DNA of 11,187 nt from an uncultured Oscillospiraceae bacterium (GTDB taxonomy: Bacteria; Bacillota; Clostridia; Oscillospirales; Ruminococcaceae), in assembly GCA_934444765.1 (NCBI GenBank), contig CAKSDC010000029.1:1-11187 (forward strand), given 5' to 3'. The notes below the pieces were generated by a model. The model was not told the DNA's origin. It saw nothing but the letters and a program-made list of their open reading frames with translations, and made no database searches. Positions 1 through 6,567 of the stretch are shown piece after piece; positions within the stretch are counted from its first letter, which is position 1, and each line of letters opens with the position of its first letter. A program made the position numbers and the translations under genes.

Positions 1-209
1 CTTTTAAAGATGAGTATTCTAAAGAGGTAGTATTAAAGTGGCTCAAAAAGTTCTACTGGAGATTTTTCTCACTACAGTTTAAGCGTTCTTGCCTACCTGA
101 CGGTTGCAAAGTCGGAACGGTTACCCTTTCGCCTCGTGGCGACTTTAGAATGCCATCGGACGCTTGCGTAAACCTATGGCAAAAAGAACTGGATAGCATA
201 ACACTATAA
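1..209 (+). CDS. nadE: NAD(+) synthetase, C-terminal end (partial)
   Basis: Only the last 68 residues are present; the frame is open from base 3 and stops with TAA at 207-209. The enzyme makes NAD+ from deamido-NAD+ with ATP and glutamine or ammonia, in the cytoplasm. The tail carries the block FKRSCLPDGCKVG followed by LSPRGDFRMPSDA, which is characteristic of the C-terminus of long, glutamine-hydrolysing NAD+ synthetases of Clostridia. The N-terminal nitrilase-like glutaminase domain and the ATP-binding P-loop lie outside the window, so the glutamine-dependent class rests only on the similarity of this tail. The gene ends in the normal place for the family. It runs in the same direction as pyrE, 187 bases downstream, with no clear terminator between them, so read-through into pyrE is possible. 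Confidence 0.85.
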   Translation, partial: FKDEYSKEVVLKWLKKFYWRFFSLQFKRSCLPDGCKVGTVTLSPRGDFRMPSDACVNLWQKELDSITL

Positions 210-396
210 CGTAATGTGGTAGAGATTGTAGTAGTAAAGAAAACTATAATAGTATAAATCTTAACCATGTCTTTAAACCAAAAGTGGACGGAAAACTATG
301 CCGATACCGTTCATACTGTTATGGAAACGATGACTGGTGTCCATACGCAGACTAATTGACAATTATTATTAATTAATATATGGAGGATTTTTTAAT

Positions 397-1053
397 ATGA
401 CTTACAAAGAAGAATTTATCAAGTTTATGGTAGAGTGCGGAGTACTAACCTTTGGAGACTTTACTCTAAAGAGTGGAAGAAAAGCTCCATACTTTGTAAA
501 TACTGGTAACTACAAGACAGGCAAGCAACTCGCTAAGTTAGGCGAATACTATGCACAATGTATCATGGAACACAACGTTCCAGTAGAAACACTATTCGGA
601 CCTGCTTACAAGGGTATTCCATTAGCTACTGCTACTTCTATAGCACTTGCTAACCTACACAATACCGAAGTAAACTATTGCTTCGACCGTAAAGAGGCTA
701 AAGACCACGGCGAAGGCGGTATGATAGTAGGTAAAAAGTTAGTGGACGGCGAAAAGGTAGTAATTATAGAAGACGTTATCACCGCTGGTACTGCTATTAG
801 ACAGGTTCTACCTCTACTAAAGAGTGTAGCTAACGTGGATATCACAGGAATGGTAATATCTGTAGACAGAATGGAAAAGGGTAAGGGCGAACTTTCAGCC
901 GTTCAAGAAGTTAAGCAAGAGTTCGGTATTACTATCTACCCTATAGTAACTATTAACGATATCATCAAAGCTATTCAAGACGGTATCATAGGCGGTCAAC
1001 AGTACTTAGATAAGATGTTAGAATACCGCAAAACCTATGGCGTAGAACAGTAG
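397..1053 (+). CDS. pyrE: Orotate phosphoribosyltransferase
   Basis: This 218-residue cytoplasmic enzyme joins orotate to PRPP to give orotidine 5'-monophosphate and pyrophosphate, the fifth step of de novo UMP synthesis. The PRPP-binding signature VVIIEDVITAGTA is at residues 121-133. The flexible catalytic loop RKEAKDHGEGG is at 98-108. The N-terminal FTLKSGRKAPYFVN (residues 22-35) is the usual orotate-side motif. Length and motifs are normal and nothing is missing. The start is fixed by GGAGG at 382-386 ahead of ATG 397. No other pyr gene is in view; the upstream neighbour is nadE. A TTGACA at 356-361 lies too close to the ribosome site to be a convincing promoter, so transcription may come from upstream. 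A strong terminator follows. Confidence 0.97.
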   Translation: MTYKEEFIKFMVECGVLTFGDFTLKSGRKAPYFVNTGNYKTGKQLAKLGEYYAQCIMEHNVPVETLFGPAYKGIPLATATSIALANLHNTEVNYCFDRKEAKDHGEGGMIVGKKLVDGEKVVIIEDVITAGTAIRQVLPLLKSVANVDITGMVISVDRMEKGKGELSAVQEVKQEFGITIYPIVTINDIIKAIQDGIIGGQQYLDKMLEYRKTYGVEQ

Positions 1054-1073
1054 TATAACTCTACAATAATAAA

Positions 1074-1104
1074 CTCCCCCACCTATTCAAGTGGGGGGTT
1101 TTTT
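1074..1104 (+). terminator. Rho-independent terminator of pyrE
   Basis: A GC-rich stem CCCCCAC (1076-1082) pairs with GTGGGGG (1091-1097) around an 8-base loop. One extra U-G pair is possible at the base, and six T residues follow (1099-1104). It begins 20 bases after the pyrE stop codon. Confidence 0.93.
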
Positions 1105-1118
1105 AATATATGAACACC

Positions 1119-1152
1119 AAAAAAAGAGTACCTAAAATAGATACTCTTTTTT
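1119..1152 (-). terminator. Terminator behind tRNA-Gln
   Basis: On the - strand the mature tRNA end is followed by a hairpin with arms AAAAAAGAGTA and TACTCTTTTTT flanking a short AT-rich loop, ending in a T run. The hairpin is nearly symmetrical and could also stop + strand read-through from pyrE. Confidence 0.75.
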
Positions 1153-1154
1153 AG

Positions 1155-1226
1155 CTGGGGTAAAGGGATTTGAACCCCTGAATGGTGGAATCAGAATCCA
1201 CTGCCTTACCGCTTGGCGATACCCCA
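1155..1226 (-). tRNA. tRNA-Gln (anticodon CUG)
   Basis: Read on the - strand, this 72-base gene folds as a full cloverleaf. The acceptor stem TGGGGTA/TACCCCA has seven perfect pairs. The D arm contains AGCGGTAAGGC. The anticodon stem GTGGA/TCCAC encloses the loop TTCTGAT, which puts CTG at positions 34-36 and so reads CAG glutamine codons. The T arm AGGGG-TTCAAAT-CCCTT has one G-U pair. The discriminator base is G, and CCA is not encoded (CTA follows). The acceptor and D-arm sequence match bacterial tRNA-Gln, so the anticodon and body agree. A consensus promoter lies about 64 bases upstream, and a terminator follows directly. Confidence 0.95.
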
Positions 1227-1240
1227 AAATACTATATTTG

Positions 1241-1289
1241 AAAATAAAAAATCCATCGTGTTAAGAACTTAGTTCCGAACACAATGGAT
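1241..1289 (-). terminator. Terminator closing the DUF1002 gene
   Basis: On the - strand, 12-base arms at 1278-1289 and 1251-1262 pair throughout with a single G-U wobble. A small GAAC/GTTC hairpin fits inside the loop, and TTTTTATTTT follows. It lies 57 bases past the stop of the DUF1002 gene. The 5' arm begins at the base next to the -10 box of the tRNA-Gln promoter, so only read-through transcripts would carry the whole stem. Confidence 0.8.
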
Positions 1290-1318
1290 ATTATATCATA
1301 ACTTTAGAACTTTGTCAA
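1290..1318 (-). promoter_or_regulatory. Sigma-A promoter for tRNA-Gln
   Basis: Read on the - strand, a perfect TTGACA (1313-1318) and a perfect TATAAT (1290-1295) are separated by 17 bases. The start point should fall near 1282-1284, inside the 5' arm of the hairpin described at 1241-1289, leaving a leader of about 57 bases before the tRNA. Confidence 0.9.
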
Positions 1319-1345
1319 GTACTTTTTATAATATTTTTAAAAATA

Positions 1346-2347
1346 TTAGTTAGTAGTTTCAGTAGAAGTATCTGTAGAGGTATCAAACTTGAATATGTTG
1401 GTGTTCACGTCGTCGAAGATGTTAGAACTATCGTCTGTAGTATCTTGTGAGGAAGTATCTTTATCACCACCGAATATAGAACTGAATAGGTTAGATACCC
1501 AATGACAGAACCTTTGCCATGCGTTGGAAGTATTCTGTTTAGTAGTACTAATGGTATCACTTGCAGAGTTTAAGAAGTCGTTCAGTTGGTCTATAGACTT
1601 TTTAACCTTGTTTACGTCGTAGTCTAAAGTCTGTAGTTGGTTAAGCCATTCTTGAAGTTTAGTCTTTTGGTCTTCTGTTAAAGATACGCCGTATTCGTCG
1701 GCTTTGTCGGTAATTAGTTTCATGATATCGTCGGTAGACATATCACCGTTCATAACTTTGGTTTTAAGGTCGTTGATAAAGTCGGTTACTTCGTCTTGAG
1801 TGTTATCGTCGGTAAGTTCTGCCGAAATTACCACTTCTTGAGTAGCAACTTCTTTTTTATCTTCGTCAAGAACTTCATCGGAAGCCAGTTCATAGGACTT
1901 TAGTATACCAGTTAAAGCACCCGTACCAGAGACTTCAAAAGGAGCAGTCGCTATTACCTGACAGTTTTCAACACCTGCGGTGACTAAAGCGTTAGCTAAC
2001 ATAGTATCGGTTACCCAGTTTAGGTTAGCGGTCTTTACTTGAATACCACCTTCAGTAGTAGGATTGATATAGCAACAAGATAGTGTATGTGTACCTATAA
2101 CGGCATCACTTACTAATCCCTCTAAGTACTGACGTTCTTCTTTGTTGTTTACGGTAGTAATAAGTACCTGACTTTCATCAACGTTAAAGAACTCCAAAAC
2201 TTGTGTTTTTTGAGCCTCTGTAAGGTCAGCACCTAAAGTAACCACTTTAGAGGCATCGGCACTAACGTTAGTAGGCATAATAGAACCAACCATCATAGTT
2301 GAAATCATGATAGCAGTAATCAACTTTCTTTTAAAACTTTTAATCAT
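1346..2347 (-). CDS. Secreted DUF1002 (YpuA-like) protein
   Basis: This 333-residue protein is predicted to be exported. Residues 1-30 form a signal peptide with a basic N-end (KSFKRK), a hydrophobic core and a cleavage site after VSA. Residues 33-180 match the DUF1002/YpuA family, including VVTLGADLTEAQ and the SCCYINP segment with two adjacent cysteines. Residues 181-290 look helical. Residues 296-333 form an acidic Ser/Thr tail (DTSSQDTTDDSS and similar) that would leave the end extended and flexible. The family has no established biochemical role that I know of. The start is ATG 2347, preceded by AAGGAGA; the longer reading frame from TTG 2467 would add 40 residues ahead of the signal peptide and overlap the upstream gene, so I reject it. 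It lies 112 bases downstream of the anti-sigma-like gene and has its own promoter. Confidence 0.85.
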   Translation of the reverse strand: MIKSFKRKLITAIMISTMMVGSIMPTNVSADASKVVTLGADLTEAQKTQVLEFFNVDESQVLITTVNNKEERQYLEGLVSDAVIGTHTLSCCYINPTTEGGIQVKTANLNWVTDTMLANALVTAGVENCQVIATAPFEVSGTGALTGILKSYELASDEVLDEDKKEVATQEVVISAELTDDNTQDEVTDFINDLKTKVMNGDMSTDDIMKLITDKADEYGVSLTEDQKTKLQEWLNQLQTLDYDVNKVKKSIDQLNDFLNSASDTISTTKQNTSNAWQRFCHWVSNLFSSIFGGDKDTSSQDTTDDSSNIFDDVNTNIFKFDTSTDTSTETTN

Positions 2348-2399
2348 GGAATATGCGTCTCCTTGGAATATATTTTGGTTTATCTTTCTATAGTAGTAT

Positions 2400-2428
2400 A
2401 TTATAGCACAGTATTGAATATAGTGCAA
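2400..2428 (-). promoter_or_regulatory. Sigma-A promoter for the DUF1002 gene
   Basis: On the - strand TTGCAC (2423-2428), a 17-base spacer and TATAAT (2400-2405) precede the gene. A TG one base before the -10 box makes it an extended -10 promoter. The predicted leader is about 45 bases. Confidence 0.8.
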
Positions 2429-2459
2429 CAGTAAATATAGCCAATTTCCATAAGAATAT

Positions 2460-4319
2460 TTAGTCAAAAGCCACTATATTTTTCAAAATGTTTTGGTCGT
2501 CGGTATCTTCATTGATAAAAGTCTGGTCGCCGTCGAAGTCTAAAGTATCATCGGTGCTTAGCATAACCTGTTTATCTTCTAAAACGGTTAAGTTACTGGA
2601 TATGTTAGCGTACATACTGTAGAACTTTTCACGTTGAGAGTTATTAAATATCATAACCACTTCACCGTTAGATAGCGTATAGGCATATAGACACTCTATT
2701 CCGTATTTAGAGTTTAACGTAGAAGTCAAATTGTAGTCGTCGTAGCTGTTACCGTCAGTAAAGTTGGTTCTTATTGCGTGATATGGAGTATAATTAGAAG
2801 TATCTTCTATACCAGTAATAGTAATAGTTCCCGATTTGTAAGTAGCATTAATAAACTGTTCTTGTGCGTCGTATATGTCCTGATTGTTAAGATTATAGCC
2901 AACAGTAACGGTATCGCCAACTTTAGAGCCAGCAGGAATTACCACTCTTAAGCGATATATAGTTCCGTTGCCTACTATATTAGTAACATCATCTTTTAAT
3001 ATTAAAACTTTTTGATTAGAGTCATTCATTAAAAAGTCATCATCGGATATTAAGCAACTATCGTCTACATATGCAAAGTCGTTACTCCACTTAGCCTCTA
3101 ACGTATTAGAATATAGTTCATGAGCGAACGTTCCAGTACAGAAACCTGTACTACTACTATATATGACAGGAACTTCAACTATAACGTCTTGAGTAGTAAC
3201 ACCATTTTTAAGTATGCTCGATACGTCATAAGAAACGTCTGCTATTCCAAAGTATACCGAACTGCTACTATTGTCTGTAGCATTTGGTGGAGTAGTTACA
3301 AGTTCTATAGTGGTAGTAACTTGATGTTCTTGAGTAGTAGTTCCGTATGTTTCAGTAGTTGTTTCAGGTAAAGTTGTACTTTCAATTATTTCTGCTCCTG
3401 AACTTTGGGTTGAACCGTTTGCATTGTTTCCAGTAGAACCCCCACCACCGTCAATAGTAGTCTTTATAGTAGTTTCCGATTCAGTTGGAACTTTGATAGT
3501 AGTATGAAAAGTAGTATTGGTAAACGTAGTAGTAGTAGTAGTAGTAACAGGATTAGTAACGATAGCGGTTGCACTCATAGTAGTATTACTACTATTAGAC
3601 GTAGACGTGGTCGTCTTTGTAGTGACAGTAGTATTATTAGAAGTGGAAGTATTTGTGTTGGTGTGTGAAGTAGTTATCAGACTTGAAAATATAGGCGTAT
3701 TAGTGATATACTCCGACTGTGTATCAGTACTATATACAACTTCAGCGGTGTTGTCGTCTAAATACGTGTTAGGAACTGTAGTGGTAGTAGTAAAGCGTTC
3801 AAGAATGTTCTCTGACCACTTCATAGTACTTTCGTTATCACCCGACTGTAACGTAGTACCTGAACCTATAGTAGAAGACTGTATATTATCGGTAGCGTAA
3901 CCGCATAGTTGAGTATTTTCTGGATTTTCTTCATATTCAGTAGGAACGGTAGTAACAGTATACTCTTGATTATCGTCATAAGTAGTATCTTGTGTAGTAT
4001 CGTCTTGTAGTATCGAAGTAGTAGTTACAGTATCGGTAGCAATAGGAACGTCGGAAGTATTAGTACCGTTCCAAAGTTTTACAGCAAATATAGCAAACAC
4101 TAAAGTACAAGCCAATACACCGTATCGTTTAAATCCAGTATTCAGGAATATGTTATTAATCTTATTAGCTTTTAGGTTAGTAGTCTTGTACTGTTTAGAG
4201 TTATTAAGTTTAATCTGTTCTTGAACCGCTAAGTTTATAGTATTTTTAATTAGGTCGTCGCTTGGTTTAACAGAACCCATATACTTAACGTATTCATCTT
4301 TAAAATTTTTATTAGCCAA
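2460..4319 (-). CDS. Membrane anti-sigma-like protein with Thr-rich stalk and cohesin-like ectodomain
   Basis: This is a 619-residue single-pass membrane protein. Residues 1-65 are predicted to be cytoplasmic and contain KPSDDLIKNTINLAVQEQ, resembling the N-end of Clostridial anti-sigma factors. Residues 66-83 form one membrane segment (YGVLACTLVFAIFAVKLW). Residues about 96-350 are a Thr/Ser/Asn-rich stalk with poly-Thr runs. Residues about 354-503 resemble a cohesin-type beta-sandwich: VEVPVIYSSSTGFCTGTF near its start and VVIPAGSKVGDTVTVGY near its end. About 115 acidic residues follow. The upstream gene encodes an ECF sigma factor and overlaps this gene by 8 bases, so the likely role is to hold that sigma factor at the membrane and release it on an outside cue (inference). 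The start is TTG 4319, placed correctly behind AGGAGGTGA (4328-4336). GTG 4331 in the same frame lies inside that ribosome site and is unlikely. Confidence 0.75.
   Translation of the reverse strand: MANKNFKDEYVKYMGSVKPSDDLIKNTINLAVQEQIKLNNSKQYKTTNLKANKINNIFLNTGFKRYGVLACTLVFAIFAVKLWNGTNTSDVPIATDTVTTTSILQDDTTQDTTYDDNQEYTVTTVPTEYEENPENTQLCGYATDNIQSSTIGSGTTLQSGDNESTMKWSENILERFTTTTTVPNTYLDDNTAEVVYSTDTQSEYITNTPIFSSLITTSHTNTNTSTSNNTTVTTKTTTSTSNSSNTTMSATAIVTNPVTTTTTTTFTNTTFHTTIKVPTESETTIKTTIDGGGGSTGNNANGSTQSSGAEIIESTTLPETTTETYGTTTQEHQVTTTIELVTTPPNATDNSSSSVYFGIADVSYDVSSILKNGVTTQDVIVEVPVIYSSSTGFCTGTFAHELYSNTLEAKWSNDFAYVDDSCLISDDDFLMNDSNQKVLILKDDVTNIVGNGTIYRLRVVIPAGSKVGDTVTVGYNLNNQDIYDAQEQFINATYKSGTITITGIEDTSNYTPYHAIRTNFTDGNSYDDYNLTSTLNSKYGIECLYAYTLSNGEVVMIFNNSQREKFYSMYANISSNLTVLEDKQVMLSTDDTLDFDGDQTFINEDTDDQNILKNIVAFD
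3526..3546 (+). repeat. GTA triplet microsatellite (7 copies)
   Basis: Seven perfect GTA units on the + strand correspond to a run of ACT threonine codons in the stalk of the anti-sigma-like protein. The surrounding stalk (about 3280-4030) is full of shorter, imperfect runs of the same kind. Gain or loss of units would change stalk length without changing frame. Confidence 0.85.
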
Positions 4320-4830
4320 AGTTGTATTCACCTCCTAACTTTTGTTTTAGTGCATTTCTTGCACGAGATAAAGTAATTCTAATTGCAGGCACGGTAGAAC
4401 CCATAGCCTTAGCAATATCATTAGTTGAAAGTTGCTCAAAGTAGTACAGATATATGACAGTTCTATATTTAGCGGGTATAGAGTTTAAAGCGTTTTTAAG
4501 GTCAAGACTAATTTCGGAGTTAGTATCTAAACTACTACCATCGGATATATCAATAGGGTTATCGTCGTCATCTATTGAAGAGTTTTTATTCCATTCCGAC
4601 GAAACGGAGTCTTTACCACAGTTAATGCACACTTTAATAAGCCACCTTTTCAGATGTTCTTCGTTTTTAAATTCATACTTATCTTTATACTTAATATATT
4701 TTAAAAACACCTCTTGAAAGATATCGTCAGCATCGGGCTTATTTTTAGTAATCGAAAAAGCTATTCTAAAAATCATATCGCCATACGTATTAATAACAAC
4801 TTCAACAGAGTTAGAGTATATTTCCCCCAA
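4312..4830 (-). CDS. ECF (extracytoplasmic function) RNA polymerase sigma factor
   Basis: This 172-residue protein has the two-domain ECF layout. Region 2 is at residues about 14-80 and includes DADDIFQEVFLKYIK (33-47), the usual core-binding and -10 recognition helix. A short acidic linker rich in Asp and Ser follows (about 84-110). Region 4 is at 113-167, with IPAKYRTVIYLYYFEQLSTNDIA followed by the helix-turn-helix AIRITLSRARNALK that reads the -35 element. It directs RNA polymerase to a small regulon that cannot be identified from this window. The likely start is TTG 4830, eight bases after AGAGG (4839-4843). GTG 4839 is in the same frame but overlaps that ribosome site. The stop lies inside the next gene, so the pair is probably translationally coupled. 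Confidence 0.9.
   Translation of the reverse strand: MGEIYSNSVEVVINTYGDMIFRIAFSITKNKPDADDIFQEVFLKYIKYKDKYEFKNEEHLKRWLIKVCINCGKDSVSSEWNKNSSIDDDDNPIDISDGSSLDTNSEISLDLKNALNSIPAKYRTVIYLYYFEQLSTNDIAKAMGSTVPAIRITLSRARNALKQKLGGEYNFG
4328..4336 (-). promoter_or_regulatory. Ribosome site fixing the anti-sigma TTG start
   Basis: AGGAGGTGA, read on the - strand, is close to the full anti-16S complement. It sits inside the 3' end of the sigma gene, eight bases before TTG 4319. It overlaps the competing GTG 4331, so that codon cannot use it. Confidence 0.7.
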
Positions 4831-4835
4831 AATGC

Positions 4836-4843
4836 TCACCTCT
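4836..4843 (-). promoter_or_regulatory. Ribosome site fixing the sigma-factor TTG start
   Basis: AGAGGTGA on the - strand has the same arrangement as the site of the next gene. The in-frame GTG 4839 is embedded in it, while TTG 4830 is at normal distance (eight bases from GG). Confidence 0.6.
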
Positions 4844-4918
4844 GAAATCAGTAATATTAATTCGTCATATAATTAGGCATTAATAATATAATGGACTAAG
4901 TATTATATTCACCCTACT

Positions 4919-4968
4919 ATTATAACTCAATAGCAGAGTAAAACGTAACACTTTTTTTAAAAAGTTCC
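4919..4968 (-). promoter_or_regulatory. Promoter region of the sigma/anti-sigma pair
   Basis: Two readings are possible on the - strand. A vegetative promoter would be TTACGT (4943-4948), an 18-base spacer and TATAAT (4919-4924). An ECF-type promoter would use GGAAC (4964-4968) as the -35 with CGT (4943-4945) as the -10 core, 18 bases on, which would mean self-activation. The two share bases. The leader to TTG 4830 would be about 80-100 bases. Confidence 0.45.
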
Positions 4969-5019
4969 AAAAGTTTGTAGATTTGCACAAAAAGTGGAAT
5001 GTATTCTATGCAATATACA

Positions 5020-5056
5020 TAAAAATAACGGGTAAATTATGTTAAATCTACCCATT
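5020..5056 (-). terminator. Terminator of the sipL-spoIVA operon
   Basis: On the - strand, arms at 5045-5056 and 5027-5038 form 12 pairs (two of them G-U wobbles) around a six-base loop. TTTTT (5021-5025) follows after one base. It begins 13 bases after the spoIVA stop. Confidence 0.8.
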
Positions 5057-5069
5057 ACAGAATATATTA

Positions 5070-6545
5070 CTATAGTATAAAACAGATTAACCCGCCACAA
5101 CCCTCATTTATTACACGTTCAAGAGTTTCTTGCATTTTCAACCGAGCCTCTAACGGCATCTTGTATAGCTTGTTATGAAGTCCTTCGTTTACCAGTTCGT
5201 GAAGTGACTTACCAAATATGTTAGACTGCCAAATCTTAACAGGGTCTTCTTCAAACTCTTTAAGCATAGACATTACTAACTCTTCACTCTGTTTTTCCGT
5301 ACCCACTATAGGACTAACCGTAGTAGTGATATTAGCTTTCATTAGATGTATCGAAGGAGCGGAAGCTCTTAAACGTACGCCGTACTTTCCGCCCTGTTTG
5401 ATAATTTCAGGTTCTTCAAGCGAGAGTTCTTCCATAGAAGGCATAACTATTCCGTAGCCAGTAGTTTCAGCCTCTAAGAATGCTGAGCGTATACGTTGAT
5501 ACTCTTGTTTCATTTGATTAAGTTCAGTGAGTAACGGAAGTAGGTCGGCTTCACTCTGAATGTGTATGCCAGTAGTTTCGCCCAGAACCTTATAGAATAA
5601 GGTACTATCTAATATAGCAGTGATAGTAACACTACCCTTGCCCAAATCCATACTGTTGATATACGCATTACTGAGTTCTTCACAACAGTTTAGCCTATCG
5701 GCTATAGCGGATACGTCTTTCATAGTAGATACACCCTCTACCGACTGTCTAATAGTATTGAATATACTATCTTTAAGCCAATGCCCCTTATTTAAAGAAG
5801 TTATCCACTTAGCAGTAGATATATTCACCTCTTTAACTGGAAAAGAGTATAACACCTGTTTGATGATATCTTTGATATCCTGTTCCGAAAGTTCTAAACA
5901 GTTTATAGGTATTACTGTAGTACCGTACTTTTCCGAAAGCTGATTACACATAGTAGCAACCTTTTCGGTATTAGGATTTACACAGTTCATAACCACGGCG
6001 AAAGGTTTTTTAATAGACTTTAGTTCATTAATAACACGTTCTTCACACTCTTGATACTCTTCACGTGGGATATCGGATATAGAACCGTCGGTAGTTACTA
6101 CCAATCCTATGGTAGAGTGTTCCGAAATTACTTTTTGAGTACCTATTTCGGCAGCCATATTAAAGGGAACTTCTTCATCGAACCAAGGAGTTACTACCAT
6201 ACGAGGCATTTCGTTTTCTATATATCCCAAAGAACTTGGTACTATATAGCCTACACAGTCTATCATTCTAACGTTTAGTGAAGTGCCTTCACCTACCGAG
6301 ATGTTCACAGCCTCTTCTGGGATAAACTTAGGTTCGGTAGTCATGATAGTCTTACCTGCTGAAGATTGAGGAAGTTCATCTATAGCACGTTCTTTTTTAA
6401 AGTCGCCGTCTATGTTAGGGATAACTAAAGTTTCCATAAAACGCTTAATAAAGGTAGACTTACCCGTTCTAACGGGACCCACCACGCCTATGTAGATATC
6501 ACCATTAGTACGTTTAGCTATGTCGTTGTAGATATCTTTAACCAT
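5070..6545 (-). CDS. spoIVA: Stage IV sporulation protein A, coat morphogenetic ATPase
   Basis: SpoIVA polymerises with ATP hydrolysis on the mother-cell side of the outer forespore membrane and forms the base on which the spore coat is built. The 491-residue length matches the family. The Walker A loop GPVRTGKS is at residues 23-30. DELPQSSAGKTIMTTEPKF (56-74) and DCVGY are the conserved GTPase-like blocks. GVRLRASAPSIH and GTEKQSEELV mark the later domains. The end ERVINEGCGGLICFIL matches the conserved C-terminal tail that anchors the protein in other spore formers. Nothing is missing. ATG 6545 follows AAGGAG at normal spacing. It lies 22 bases behind the sipL-like gene, so the two form an operon whose products are expected to bind each other. 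Confidence 0.97.
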   Translation of the reverse strand: MVKDIYNDIAKRTNGDIYIGVVGPVRTGKSTFIKRFMETLVIPNIDGDFKKERAIDELPQSSAGKTIMTTEPKFIPEEAVNISVGEGTSLNVRMIDCVGYIVPSSLGYIENEMPRMVVTPWFDEEVPFNMAAEIGTQKVISEHSTIGLVVTTDGSISDIPREEYQECEERVINELKSIKKPFAVVMNCVNPNTEKVATMCNQLSEKYGTTVIPINCLELSEQDIKDIIKQVLYSFPVKEVNISTAKWITSLNKGHWLKDSIFNTIRQSVEGVSTMKDVSAIADRLNCCEELSNAYINSMDLGKGSVTITAILDSTLFYKVLGETTGIHIQSEADLLPLLTELNQMKQEYQRIRSAFLEAETTGYGIVMPSMEELSLEEPEIIKQGGKYGVRLRASAPSIHLMKANITTTVSPIVGTEKQSEELVMSMLKEFEEDPVKIWQSNIFGKSLHELVNEGLHNKLYKMPLEARLKMQETLERVINEGCGGLICFIL

Positions 6546-6567
6546 TAAAAAAACTCCTTCCGTTATA

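Noticed and set aside
53..268. A - strand open frame of 71 codons over the nadE end
   Set aside because: It lies opposite the well-supported nadE tail and its product resembles nothing; a shadow frame.
356..384. TTGACA just upstream of pyrE as a promoter
   Set aside because: At 17 bases the -10 would be TATGGA, overlapping the ribosome site, leaving no room for a usable leader.
2348..2467. N-terminal extension of the DUF1002 protein from TTG 2467
   Set aside because: It would place 40 residues before a normal signal peptide, run through a consensus promoter and ignore the good ribosome site at ATG 2347.
3517..3900. A + strand open frame rich in Val/Leu
   Set aside because: It is the complement of the repetitive Thr codons of the sensor stalk; repetitive ACT/ACA codons read as GTA/TGT produce poly-Val by chance.
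3280..4030. Dense short repeats suggesting a CRISPR array or tandem repeat locus
   Set aside because: There are no regular repeat-spacer units; the region is one continuous reading frame encoding a Thr/Ser-rich linker.
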